Part shown: piece after piece, positions 51,557 to 60,269 of the stretch | How the letters are laid out: every line of letters starts with the position of its first letter | Numbering within the stretch: position 1 is the first letter of the stretch | Origin: Ardenticatenaceae bacterium | GTDB lineage: Bacteria > Chloroflexota > Anaerolineae > Promineifilales > Promineifilaceae | Direction: 5' to 3' | Assembly: GCA_020634315.1 (NCBI GenBank) | Contig: JACKBV010000011.1 | Span: forward strand, 1-64,000 | DNA: 64,000 bases | Made by a program: the position numbers and the translations under genes | Notes under the pieces: generated by a model | The model's database searches: none | Seen by the model: only the letters and a program-made list of their open reading frames with translations | What the model was told of the DNA's origin: nothing

Positions 51557-51941
51557 GCTTTATGTCGCGCAAAGGCGTGGAGTGTTTCCTTTTAGGCTCC
51601 GCGCCTTTGCACGTTTGTAACTATTCAGCTTTTCTGGAAAGACGTGTCAGGTTTTCCTCTATGAGAGGTTACGCCCAGAGTAAACCTGACACGTCTACCT
51701 GAATAGATACGCACGTTTTTAATTTCGACGATTTACCACCCGTAGTTGTATCCGCACCCCTTTTGATGCATCCCGCTCAATGGTTCTACCACAGCGAATG
51801 TGGCAACGGCCGTTTATACTGAAGTTGCGTTAAGCGTCACCCCTCTTTTTTTCATGTTATGTTATACTTCATGCGCAATCCGCTCGGTCATGTTGATGGC
51901 ATTCTTGCATCGGACACACAGCGGAAGCACGGAGAAATGCA
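51557..51941. other. Intergenic region with two hairpins
   Basis: About 385 bp, no gene supported. A 14-bp stem GCAAAGGCGTGGAG/CTCCGCGCCTTTGC (51569-51582 with 51597-51610, one G-U) probably ends uvrB. A second, GACGTGTCAGGTTT/AAACCTGACACGTC (51641-51654 with 51682-51695), is a variant of the GACATGACAGGTTT family. An ACGGCCGT lies near 51808 and the region should hold the dynamin gene's promoter. Confidence 0.7.
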
Positions 51942-53687
51942 ATGGAAAACATTCTAAATGCGGAGCAAGAAGAACTGCTGAAGCGTACCCGCGACATTTT
52001 GGGACAGCTACGCGACGTCTTGGCCGATACGGCCGCTCCCCCCACCGACCGCACAGCCCTCGCCGAATCCATCCGCCAGTTAGACGAGCTGTTCTTGCTG
52101 GTGCTGGCCGGGGAATTCAATTCCGGCAAATCCTCCTTTATCAATGCCCTCATCGGCCAGCCACTGCTGACCGAAGGGGTCACGCCGACAACCAGCCAGA
52201 TTTACCTGCTGAAATATGGCGACAAGGCGGCACAAAAACCGGTGGAAAAAGGTGTCTGGGAGCAAACCGCACCCATAGACATCCTCAAACAGCTTGTCAT
52301 TGTCGATACGCCGGGAACCAACGCCATTTTGCGTGAACACGAAGCGCTCACGGCCGAATTCATCCCGCGCAGCGACCTGGTGCTGTTTATCACATCGGCG
52401 GATCGGCCGTTTACCGAAAGTGAACGTAACTTCCTCGCCCAAATCCGCGACTGGGGCAAGAAAATCATCCTCGTCGTCAACAAAGTGGACATTCTCGCCA
52501 GCGACGCCGAGCGCGAGCAAGTGATCGCCTTTGTCACCAACTCTGCACGCAACCTCATTGGCGACGTGCAGGCTGTGTTTGCCGTCTCCGCCAAACTAGC
52601 CAAGGAAGCGAAAGCGGGCAATCCGCGCGTCTGGCCGTCCAGCGGGTTCGAGTCGCTGGAGCAGTTCATTTACGACACTTTGGACGATGACGGCCGTTTC
52701 CGGCTCAAGCTCCTCAACCCCCTCGGCGTCGGGCACAAACTGGTGAAAAAACAGTTGGATCAGGTCGAAACAGACCTCGATTCATTGCAAGAAGATCGCC
52801 AGCTTTTGCATGACATCGAAGGACAAATGAACTATTACAGTGATGACATGCAGCGCAATTTCAAGGCTCGCCTCAGCGAAATTGACAACCTGCTCTACGA
52901 AATGGAAGCACGCGGCAACGATTTCTTCGACGAAATGATTCGCATCGCGCGTATTCCCGATCTCATCCGCGCCAAAAATGTAGAAAAGTCGTTTGAAGCA
53001 GAAGTCGTTGCCGACACACCGCAGCAAATTGAGCGGCGTGTCAGCGAGTTGGTGGATTGGATGGTGGAACAAGATTTGCGACAGTGGACGGCCGTTGCCG
53101 ACCATCTGGCAAAACGCAAAGACGAACACAAACACCGCATCGTCGGCGAAGGTGGCCCTCGCGAAGGCACACTCGCCTATGACCGGCAGCGCCTTGTGGA
53201 CTCCATTGGCGCAGCCACGCGCCGCGCCGTCGCCACTTACGACAAAGAGCAAGAAGCCGAACAAATCGCCGAAGCCGCACGTAACGCCGTTGTCAGCACC
53301 GGATTGGCCGGGGTTGGCGTTGGCGTTGGCGTCGCCATTGCCATTGCCGCCCATGTCGTCTGGATAGATGTCACCGGCATCCTGGCCGGAGTTGCCGCCG
53401 CCACCTTAGGCCTGCTCATTCTCCCGGCACGCCGCCGCAAAGCCAAGCAAGAACTGGCGGAAAAACTGGCGGAATTGCGCGACAAACTTATGTCCAGCCT
53501 GGGCGAACAGTTTGACCGGGAGATGCGCCGGGGCACCCAACGCATCGAAGACACCATATCGCCATTCGGCCGTTTCGTCCGCGCCGAACACGATAAAATC
53601 ACGCAACAGCAGGTTGTCCTGGCCGAACTGGAAGCGCACATCATTGGCCTACAGGCACAACTCAAATCTGAACGCCTCTTTGCCTGA
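51942..53687 (+). CDS. Bacterial dynamin-like GTPase
   Basis: A 581-residue large GTPase: G1 GEFNSGKSS (57-65), G2 Thr in TPTTSQ, G3 DTPGT near 123, G4 NKVD near 180. Coiled-coil stalk regions (about 265-330), then two adjacent hydrophobic helices (about 448-500) flanked by basic residues RRRKAK, the membrane insertion paddle, and a C-terminal coiled coil. Such proteins bind, tubulate or fuse membranes. Single gene, not a pair as in some bacteria. GGAG precedes the ATG. Confidence 0.92.
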   Translation: MENILNAEQEELLKRTRDILGQLRDVLADTAAPPTDRTALAESIRQLDELFLLVLAGEFNSGKSSFINALIGQPLLTEGVTPTTSQIYLLKYGDKAAQKPVEKGVWEQTAPIDILKQLVIVDTPGTNAILREHEALTAEFIPRSDLVLFITSADRPFTESERNFLAQIRDWGKKIILVVNKVDILASDAEREQVIAFVTNSARNLIGDVQAVFAVSAKLAKEAKAGNPRVWPSSGFESLEQFIYDTLDDDGRFRLKLLNPLGVGHKLVKKQLDQVETDLDSLQEDRQLLHDIEGQMNYYSDDMQRNFKARLSEIDNLLYEMEARGNDFFDEMIRIARIPDLIRAKNVEKSFEAEVVADTPQQIERRVSELVDWMVEQDLRQWTAVADHLAKRKDEHKHRIVGEGGPREGTLAYDRQRLVDSIGAATRRAVATYDKEQEAEQIAEAARNAVVSTGLAGVGVGVGVAIAIAAHVVWIDVTGILAGVAAATLGLLILPARRRKAKQELAEKLAELRDKLMSSLGEQFDREMRRGTQRIEDTISPFGRFVRAEHDKITQQQVVLAELEAHIIGLQAQLKSERLFA

Positions 53688-53718
53688 AACGAGAAACGGT
53701 CAAACCATACAAAACACA

Positions 53719-53755
53719 AAAGCCCTCTTCATTCGTGAAGAGGGCTTTTCTTGTC
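53719..53755. terminator. Bidirectional intrinsic terminator
   Basis: AAAAGCCCTCTTCA pairs perfectly with TGAAGAGGGCTTTT around TTCG; T-rich tails follow on both strands. It separates the convergent dynamin and YIP1-like genes. Confidence 0.92.
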
Positions 53756-53777
53756 ATAATAATCAAGCAGGCGTGTA

Positions 53778-54332
53778 TTAGCCGGATAAACCTTGTAAGG
53801 CGCTCAAGCCTGCGCCAGCAGCCAGACCCATCGCGCCCAAAATCGCGCCAATGATCAAGCTTACGATAAACACAGCCACCCAACCAATAACAATAGTTAA
53901 AGCTGCACTGGTATTATCGACATCCAATCCCTGACGAATGGCGATAAACCCACAAGCAATTGACCAGATCCAACCAATGAAGGAACCACAAACAGGAATA
54001 ATAGCGAGGATGCCGGGGGCCTGTGCATACCCAATCACGCGCAGCATTTCGCCCATGGTCGCCTGTCCCTTAAAGAAATTGGTGCCTACATAATAGGTAA
54101 CGGCCGACCAGACACCCCAACCAATATATGATGTCAGCAATGTCCGCAAGAAGGATCCAAGGAAACTGCCACCCATTGCCGCATTAATGCCACCGCCAAT
54201 TAAACCTCCAGCGATAGCCACAACACTGACAACAATTAATGCTTCCGTCGTGGCATTTTCATCTGCCTCAATTTCTTCATACGTATTCACATCGAGTTTC
54301 AATACACCAATTACACGTTCCATTAATGACAT
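53778..54332 (-). CDS. YIP1-family membrane protein
   Basis: A 184-residue protein: a soluble N-terminal stretch (MERVIGVLKLDVNTYEEIEADE) and five transmembrane helices, with GYAQAPGILAIIPVCG typical of the YIP1 domain. Molecular role in bacteria unknown. TAAGGAG lies nine bases before the ATG. The Gly-rich C-terminus ends beside the shared terminator. Confidence 0.82.
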   Translation of the reverse strand: MSLMERVIGVLKLDVNTYEEIEADENATTEALIVVSVVAIAGGLIGGGINAAMGGSFLGSFLRTLLTSYIGWGVWSAVTYYVGTNFFKGQATMGEMLRVIGYAQAPGILAIIPVCGSFIGWIWSIACGFIAIRQGLDVDNTSAALTIVIGWVAVFIVSLIIGAILGAMGLAAGAGLSALQGLSG

Positions 54333-54449
54333 GATTATTCTCTCCTTAATTGACTAGAAAACTAAAATTTTTTGTTTTTTATCGATTGCCTCAAAAACGA
54401 TCTGGTTGTTTGTCCCGGTCACCTCCTGTATGTGTGAGCAAACGACAAT

Positions 54450-55037
54450 TTATTCCAACACCAGGTTTTGTCGCCGCTGTCTGCGCCGACGATAGGCGCG
54501 TACCAGCAGCACCAACCCGACAATGACAAAAAGGCCTGCAAAAATGGGGATGAGTAGGGAAAGGAGGGAAACAAAAAAGGCTACGATGTCTTCAACGAGG
54601 CTGACAAACCAGTTGCCGGTCCCGGCCGTTGTCGCCGTAACAACCGGCCGAATCACACCCTTTGCCGTATGCACACCGCCAGCAAGCAAAATGCCAGCCA
54701 GTATGGCAATGACAGGGTGAATATCGGTAATAACATTGGCATTGGCGGCAAAAAGGATGGCCCCGGCGGTAGGACGAATGAAGGTCTGGATAACGTCATT
54801 TACCGTATCTACGGCCGGAATTTTATCAACCGTCATCTCAATTAAGAGCAAGACTGCCAATAGTCCAATCGCCCACCAACTGCCGATCAGGTTATAGGGA
54901 TCAGAGAGGGCGAGAAAGGGATCATCAAGGGGAAAGCGAGCCGCCAGGGCAACAATGAGCAGCGGAATATACGCATTTAAGCCAGCGCTGCTAGCCAGAC
55001 CAAAAGCTGCCCCAATTCCGCCAATCGCTTGCAACAT
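54450..55037 (-). CDS. DUF4126 membrane protein
   Basis: A 195-residue protein with five or six hydrophobic helices; GLASSAGLNAYIPLLIVALA and a central DTVNDVIQTFIRPTAG-type region match DUF4126. The basic C-terminus (RRRRQRRQ) faces the cytoplasm. Function unknown. GGAG seven bases before the ATG. Confidence 0.8.
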   Translation of the reverse strand: MLQAIGGIGAAFGLASSAGLNAYIPLLIVALAARFPLDDPFLALSDPYNLIGSWWAIGLLAVLLLIEMTVDKIPAVDTVNDVIQTFIRPTAGAILFAANANVITDIHPVIAILAGILLAGGVHTAKGVIRPVVTATTAGTGNWFVSLVEDIVAFFVSLLSLLIPIFAGLFVIVGLVLLVRAYRRRRQRRQNLVLE

Positions 55038-55091
55038 ACTCTAACTCCATTCCTGGCGCATGCCCGGTGAAGCATGCGTTTATCCTACAGG

Positions 55092-55946
55092 TTACAAACC
55101 CGGAAAACCGGTCATCGTTCCGGTAAGGCTGAAACGAAGATAACTGATAGCGCTAAGTTCGATGATGGCTAAAAGAACGCCTATGAGCAGCGGAACGGCC
55201 GTTTCCCGCCACCGTGTCGCCCTTCCATCCCGTCGCAGCAGGGTCAGCCCCAAAATGGTGTTGATCGCGCCCAAAATCAGGAGCAGCCCAGCCGTACTCA
55301 CAAACGCTAATACGTACAATAACAGCGGCTGGTTGCTCAATACCAACAAAATCGCGACAGCGGCAACCAACAGCAGCTCAACCAACTGGGAAAACGTGCC
55401 CAACGGAGCACGGCGCACCGGCACCCGCCACAAAGTTTGCGCCAGCGCCGGTAAAATAAAACTGCCCATCGCCAGACCCGTGCCGACGCCGGTAAGCAGA
55501 CGCAGCCAATTGCGCGGCGTGTATAAATGCGGCGCATCAGGGAAAAAATGGCTGTAGGAATTGATGCCATCAATGCCCATGATCCCAATAAAGCCGAGCA
55601 GCAGCAGCAGCAGTTGCCAGGGCGGCAGTTCAGTCCAACGGAGACGGCCGTGTACAAACACCACCGCAAACACAACCATCACCCCCAAATACATGCCGGT
55701 ACAACGCGCACAAAGCGGCAGTTGACGGCCGTTAATTATAAACGAGCGCTCCGTGATGCGGTGACACACCGCATACCCCAGCCAATCCACGCCATCCAGC
55801 GCATGACTATGCGCCAAATGAGCCGGTTCCGTAACCGTATAAAACCCCATTAGCAGCAATGTCCCCACACTTAAAGCCAGCAACAACCAACGCCGCGTCT
55901 GCGGCTGCTGCCACGCCTGTACCAATTGATTTGCCAAAGTTGTCAT
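55092..55946 (-). CDS. DUF2085 membrane protein
   Basis: A 284-residue protein with about seven membrane helices. The DUF2085 signature is clear: YAVCHRITERSF and LPLCARCTGMYLG, where the Cys and His residues could bind a metal or heme. The ATG 55946 has AGGA eight bases upstream; a GTG two codons earlier is less likely. Function unknown. Confidence 0.85.
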   Translation of the reverse strand: MTTLANQLVQAWQQPQTRRWLLLALSVGTLLLMGFYTVTEPAHLAHSHALDGVDWLGYAVCHRITERSFIINGRQLPLCARCTGMYLGVMVVFAVVFVHGRLRWTELPPWQLLLLLLGFIGIMGIDGINSYSHFFPDAPHLYTPRNWLRLLTGVGTGLAMGSFILPALAQTLWRVPVRRAPLGTFSQLVELLLVAAVAILLVLSNQPLLLYVLAFVSTAGLLLILGAINTILGLTLLRRDGRATRWRETAVPLLIGVLLAIIELSAISYLRFSLTGTMTGFPGL

Positions 55947-56139
55947 AGACACAATCCTGCCCTAAGCAAGGCTGATACGGTTGGGGTGGGTGTGAAGAAC
56001 CCCCTATTGACGGGGGGAGCAATTTACCCATCATCACTTTACGGGTAAAATAAGCTGTGCTTGATTATAACACGCAAACAAATAGATGAAGCGAGGATCA
56101 TTATTCGCAGCCATCTTACACAAGCTATTGGAGACAATG

Positions 56140-56922
56140 ATGCCCAAATCACCCACTGCTTATCATCGTCCAGACACATTGGACAGCGCCCTGCAACTGC
56201 TCAATCAACCCGACACCTTTGCCCTGGGAGGTGGCACCAAACTTTTGGCCCACGATGTACCCGGCGCAGTTGTCGATTTGCAGAAACTGGCGCTTAACCA
56301 AATCACCTGGAACGGTGATACCTTATCCATCGGAGCCGCCCTGACCTTAACTGAGTTAGCCGATGCATTGGCGGCACAGGCAGCAGCAGACTCACCTGCG
56401 CCCCTGCTGCAACAAGCCATTCAGCAAGCAGGGCCAAACACATATCGCAACGCGGCCACGGTAGGTGGCAGCATTGCCAGCCGTCTGCCTGACAGCGAAC
56501 TGCTGGCTGTTTTGCTCGTGCTAGATGCAACATTGACGCTCTATACACCCCAACAGCAAACGCTGCCCCTGGCTGATTATCTGGCCGCTGCGGAACGGCC
56601 GTTTGGCCTCATCACCGGCATCACCTTATCATGGCACACGGGGCAAGGGAAAAGTGAGCGCGTAGCCCGCACGCCTGCCGATTACCCGATTGTGTCGGTG
56701 ACGTTGTGGCAGCCACAACAAGGTAACGCGGCATTAGCCGCAACCGGCATTGCGCAACGGCCGTTACGTCTCCACACTGCGGAAACACATCTGCATCAAG
56801 GACACATCGAACAAGCAGCGGCGACCGCGCAAACGGCCGTTACCCACCCTGGCGATTTCCGGGGTGACACAGCCTACCGCACCGAGATGGTCGCCGTCCT
56901 GGTAAAGCGTGTGTGCAAGTAA
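56140..56922 (+). CDS. Orphan FAD-binding subunit of a molybdenum-hydroxylase-type dehydrogenase
   Basis: A 260-residue protein of the CoxM/XdhB FAD_binding_5 family: FALGGGTKLLAH (FAD loop), the second flavin motif NAATVGGSIASRLPDSELLAVLLVLDA (seen here as NAATVGGSIASRLPDSE) and a CO_deh_flav_C-like end. In known enzymes it passes electrons from Mo and Fe-S subunits to an acceptor. No CoxL/CoxS partner is adjacent, so it is an orphan or acts with remote subunits. GGAG lies six bases before the ATG 56140. rnpB follows at once. Confidence 0.85.
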   Translation: MPKSPTAYHRPDTLDSALQLLNQPDTFALGGGTKLLAHDVPGAVVDLQKLALNQITWNGDTLSIGAALTLTELADALAAQAAADSPAPLLQQAIQQAGPNTYRNAATVGGSIASRLPDSELLAVLLVLDATLTLYTPQQQTLPLADYLAAAERPFGLITGITLSWHTGQGKSERVARTPADYPIVSVTLWQPQQGNAALAATGIAQRPLRLHTAETHLHQGHIEQAAATAQTAVTHPGDFRGDTAYRTEMVAVLVKRVCK

Positions 56923-56970
56923 CCCAGTTTGCAGTTGCAAACTTACTCACACACAGTTAGGATCGAGGCA

Positions 56971-57404
56971 CCAGGTTGGCTGGGTGATCGCGGCTCATTC
57001 CGCGAAGCGTAGGCCATAAGCCGTAACCCGATTACGGATGACCGGTTACGGACTACGGATAACGGAACCATGGGCTGAGGAAAGTCCGCACTCCACAGAG
57101 CACGGCGCCGGCTAACGGCCGGGCGGGGAAACCCGACGGCAAGTGCAACAGAGAGGTGTATTGCTGGTCATGGCTGCGGCCACAACCAGTGAGGGTGAAA
57201 CGGTGGTGTAAGAGACCACCGGCGGTGGCAGTAATGTCGCCGGCCAGGCAAACCCCGCCGGGAGCAAGGCCAAGCAGGGCAGAGGGGCTGCTCGTCCCAT
57301 TGATGTCCGGGTAGGCTGCACGAGGGCGTCAGTAATGGCGCTCCCAGATAGATGGTCACCACCCCATTCGTGGGGAACAGAATGCGGCTTATAGGCTGAC
57401 CTGG
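56971..57404 (+). ncRNA. rnpB: RNase P RNA
   Basis: Catalytic RNA of tRNA 5' maturation, type A. P1 is CCAGGTTGGC (56971-56980) with GCTGACCTGG at the 3' end; P4 has GAGGAAAGTCC (57077-57087) and the far partner ACAGAATGCGGCTTAT (57377 on); AGGGTGAAACGGTGGTGTAAGAGACCACC is the conserved CR II-III region (positions about 57192-57220). An extra block of heptad repeats lies between P1 and P4. Confidence 0.96.
57021..57065 (+). repeat. Heptad repeat insertion inside rnpB
   Basis: Reads as CCGTAAC, CCGATTA, CGGATGA, CCGGTTA, CGGACTA, CGGATAA, CGG: strict 7-base period. CCGTAACC pairs with GGTTACGG. It lies in the P2/P3 region and accounts for roughly 45 bases beyond the length of E. coli RNase P RNA there. 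Confidence 0.82.
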
Positions 57405-57473
57405 AAAAAGAAAGGTGAAGGATGAGGGATGAATACATCCCTTTATCCTTCTCGTTATTTATTTAATTAGATT

Positions 57474-57935
57474 ATGGTAACTGTTATTTTTGTTTGTTTG
57501 GGAAATATTTGTCGCTCGCCAATGGCTGAAGCTGTGATGCAAAAACTGGTAAATGAGGCTGGATTAGCCGCTGCCATTCGTGTAGATTCGGCAGGAACCG
57601 GCTCGTGGCACGAAGGTGAACGGGCGCATCAGGGGACGCGCAGCATTTTGCGGCAGCATGGCATTGAGTATAACGGCCGTGCCCGCCAAATTGCCGCCAG
57701 TGATATGGATGCCAGCCACTACATTGTGGCGATGGATCGCAGCAATATAGCGGATTTGAAACGGCGGTTTGGGAGCCATTCACGTCTCTACCGGCTGTTG
57801 GACTTCGCCACAGAAGGCGGAGATGGCGATGTGCCAGACCCTTATTACACGGGCAATTTTGCCTATGTCTATCAACTCGTCGAAGATGGGTGTCGCGGCC
57901 TTCTTCAATTTATCCGCACACAAGAAAATCTATAA
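57474..57935 (+). CDS. Low-molecular-weight protein tyrosine phosphatase
   Basis: A 153-residue cytoplasmic phosphatase: P-loop CLGNICRSP with C8 and R14, and general acid D122 in VPDPYYTG. Family members remove phosphate from protein tyrosine (or arginine). No tyrosine kinase gene is near. The ribosome site is weak. Start chosen at the only ATG consistent with the family's N-terminus. Confidence 0.95.
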   Translation: MVTVIFVCLGNICRSPMAEAVMQKLVNEAGLAAAIRVDSAGTGSWHEGERAHQGTRSILRQHGIEYNGRARQIAASDMDASHYIVAMDRSNIADLKRRFGSHSRLYRLLDFATEGGDGDVPDPYYTGNFAYVYQLVEDGCRGLLQFIRTQENL

Positions 57936-58015
57936 TTTCAGGTTTTAGGTCGCCAGAGAGCTGCACGATGCGGAAGTACGTGTGTGTTGTGCCATATCCA
58001 GGTTAATGATTAAAG

Positions 58016-58129
58016 TTTCCATGAGCTGCCACACGCCAAAAGCGATGAAAATCAACCTCCCGGAGGTTATCATCGAGACGCCTATTTCATGGAATAAACC
58101 TCCGGGAGGCTATTTTCAGGAGAGAAAAT
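58016..58129 (+). repeat. CCTCC/GGAGG leader-repeat element before the flavoprotein gene
   Basis: Outer arms TTCCATGA (58017-58024) and TCATGGAA (58087-58094) enclose AACCTCCCGGAGGTT (58054-58068); AACCTCCGGGAGGC (58097-58110) follows, then CAGGAGAG, the ribosome site, seven bases before the ATG. It aligns gap-free over about 105 bases to 14469-14578. Alternative pairing of CCTCC with the start-site AGGAG is possible. Confidence 0.82.
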
Positions 58130-59302
58130 ATGTCAGACGAGCGTGAGGTTATTGTCGTGGGAGCAGGGCCAGCGGGCGCGATTACGGCGACTTTGTTGGC
58201 ACAAAATGGGCATGACGTGCTGCTGCTGGACAGACACACGTTCCCCCGCGATAAGGTTTGTGGTGACGCAGTGCCCGCGCAGGCGATAGACATTCTCAAC
58301 CGCGCTGGTATGAAAGGGAAAGTGGAAACGGCCGTTTCCCGTGGCGAATTTTACCCCCTCACCCACATGCGCCTCGTGTCTCCCAAAGGGCATCAAATGG
58401 TTGCCCCCTTACATCAAGGTGAGCATAACTCCACGTCCTATGTAGCCCCACGCTTTTATTTCGATGCCCTCATTCAGCAGCACGCCGTCGAAGCCGGTGC
58501 CGAGTTTCAGCAAATGCAGGTCGAGGAGCCATGGATGGAAAACGGCCGTGTCGTTGGCGTAAAAGCACGTCACAACAACACACTTGAAAACCTGCGAGCA
58601 CGCATCGTTGTGGGGGCAGATGGCGTCACTTCTGCTATGACACGCGCATTGCGCCCCAAGCACGCACAACATATAGACGCCCATCGTGCCGTCGCCTTAC
58701 GCGCTTACATCGAAAACATCGAAGAATTTCCGCACGAAGTTGAGTTCTATCTCTACAAAAACATTTTGCCCGGCTACGCCTGGATTTTCCCCACCGGTAA
58801 AGGGCAGGCGAACATCGGCTTAGGCATGCGCCTGGATCACTTTCGCCAGACACCGCGCAAATTGAAAGCGATGCTAACCGAATTTCTAGAGATACCTGCT
58901 ATCAAAAAACGCTTAAAGCAAGGGTGGAAATTACGAGACATTGCTACCTGGCAGCTCAATTTCGGCTCGCAAAAGCATCTGCAACTTGCCTTTGATGGCG
59001 CTGTGCTCGTGGGCGATGCTGCCGGGCTGATTAATCCGCTTACTGGGGGTGGAATTCACAACAGCCTGGTGTCAGGCAAACTGGCAGCAGAAACAATTCA
59101 TGGGGCGTTGCAAAGAGGAGATGTATCCCGCACCGGCTTACAAGGGTACGAAAAGCGCTGCCATGAATCTTTGTGGGACAATATGAAACGCTCATATCGC
59201 CTGCAAAAGACATTAATCCGGTTCCCTTTCCTGGTAGATTTTTTGGTGAACCGGCTGCAAGAGAACAGCGCTCTCGCACAAATTTTTTTGACAAAACTGT
59301 AG
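58130..59302 (+). CDS. Geranylgeranyl-reductase-family FAD oxidoreductase
   Basis: A 390-residue flavoprotein: FAD-binding VVGAGPAGAITATLLA (9-24), LLLDRHTFPRDKVCGD typical of geranylgeranyl reductases, GADGVTSAMTRAL and GDAAGLINPLTGGGI. Family members reduce isoprenoid chains of lipids or quinones, or hydroxylate/halogenate small molecules. Soluble or peripheral. No partner genes nearby. Translation probably depends on the leader element in front. Confidence 0.9.
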   Translation: MSDEREVIVVGAGPAGAITATLLAQNGHDVLLLDRHTFPRDKVCGDAVPAQAIDILNRAGMKGKVETAVSRGEFYPLTHMRLVSPKGHQMVAPLHQGEHNSTSYVAPRFYFDALIQQHAVEAGAEFQQMQVEEPWMENGRVVGVKARHNNTLENLRARIVVGADGVTSAMTRALRPKHAQHIDAHRAVALRAYIENIEEFPHEVEFYLYKNILPGYAWIFPTGKGQANIGLGMRLDHFRQTPRKLKAMLTEFLEIPAIKKRLKQGWKLRDIATWQLNFGSQKHLQLAFDGAVLVGDAAGLINPLTGGGIHNSLVSGKLAAETIHGALQRGDVSRTGLQGYEKRCHESLWDNMKRSYRLQKTLIRFPFLVDFLVNRLQENSALAQIFLTKL

Positions 59303-59304
59303 GC

Positions 59305-59676
59305 TTAACTTACATACGCGCCGATTTTGCGGGGCAAATCATGCACCAGCGAATCCTTGAGCATGAAGTCGGTGGCGCCAGCGGCACGCCCCCGTCGCTC
59401 AGTTTCTAGACTGGCATCGGCCGTACACATCAAGATAACAGGAGAACGATTTTGATATTGTGAACGAATCTGACGGCAAAGTTCTATGCCATTCATGATG
59501 GGCATCATGACATCTAGGACAACAATGTCCGGCATTTCTTCATTGATCATATGCAACGCCTGCCGACTACTCGTTGTGCCTCTGACATCGTACCCTTCGC
59601 TCTCAAGCAAGAATTGACATAACTGCACCAGCGAGGCTTCGTCGTCAACTATTAATACTTTTGCTGGATATGCCAT
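59305..59676 (-). CDS. Single-domain response regulator
   Basis: A 123-residue receiver: D11/D12, phosphoacceptor D55 in VVLDVMMP, switch Thr85 and Lys107 are present. No output domain. Two bases separate its stop from the convergent flavoprotein gene. Partner kinase unknown. Confidence 0.93.
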   Translation of the reverse strand: MAYPAKVLIVDDEASLVQLCQFLLESEGYDVRGTTSSRQALHMINEEMPDIVVLDVMMPIMNGIELCRQIRSQYQNRSPVILMCTADASLETERRGRAAGATDFMLKDSLVHDLPRKIGAYVS

Positions 59677-59727
59677 TTTTTACCTTTACGCTCCTTGTGA
59701 GTGCTCAGACTGAGTAGATAGCACAAA

Positions 59728-59748
59728 AGGCCCGCAAGATGCGGGCCT
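59728..59748 (-). terminator. Intrinsic terminator of the cold-shock gene
   Basis: AGGCCCGCA/TGCGGGCCT with loop AGA; followed on the minus strand by TTTTGTGC. About 30 bases after the gene's stop. Confidence 0.85.
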
Positions 59749-59776
59749 CTCAGCGTTTGCTACCCGGCTATGCCGT

Positions 59777-60004
59777 TTAAGGGCCAAAACTGCGCTGAGA
59801 ACTTACGTTTTTGGCCTGTGGCCCCTTACCTTTGTCAACCAGTTCAAATTCCACGCGATCTCCCTCGTACAGATTACGATACCCGTCACCGTCGATGGCG
59901 GTGTAATGAACGAAAACCTCTTGTTCGCTATCATCGGGATTGATAAATCCGTATCCTTTCAACCGGCTAAACCACTTCACAATACCACTGCGTCGACTGT
60001 TCAT
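59777..60004 (-). CDS. Cold-shock-domain protein
   Basis: A 75-residue OB-fold RNA/DNA-binding protein: RNP1-like KGYGFIN and RNP2-like VFVHY, preceded by GIVKWFSRL. GGAGG lies eight bases before the ATG 60004; the longer frame to 60019 is rejected. Upstream (60080-60101) a hairpin GCACCATTC/GAATGGTGC lies in the 265-base gap, which otherwise shows no gene; a long cold-shock leader could be there. Confidence 0.95.
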   Translation of the reverse strand: MNSRRSGIVKWFSRLKGYGFINPDDSEQEVFVHYTAIDGDGYRNLYEGDRVEFELVDKGKGPQAKNVSSQRSFGP

Positions 60005-60269
60005 TACTGTTACCTCCACTACTCTTTTCTACTCTACTCTAAAAAAAGCACCGGAACTGTGTTGAGAAGGTAGGCGGAGGCACCATTCGTGTGAATGGTG
60101 CTCTACCAGAGCCTTGTTACCAATACGATGTTATTCACAGTTACCAATACACCTCAAGAATTAAGCATAAGGTAACATGGGCAGGGGGGCATGTCCATAA
60201 AGGGAGCGTGAAAGAGTTTGTGGAAAAAAATTTGTGGAGGAATTTTCGCGTTTTCAGGAGTACGAGAGG

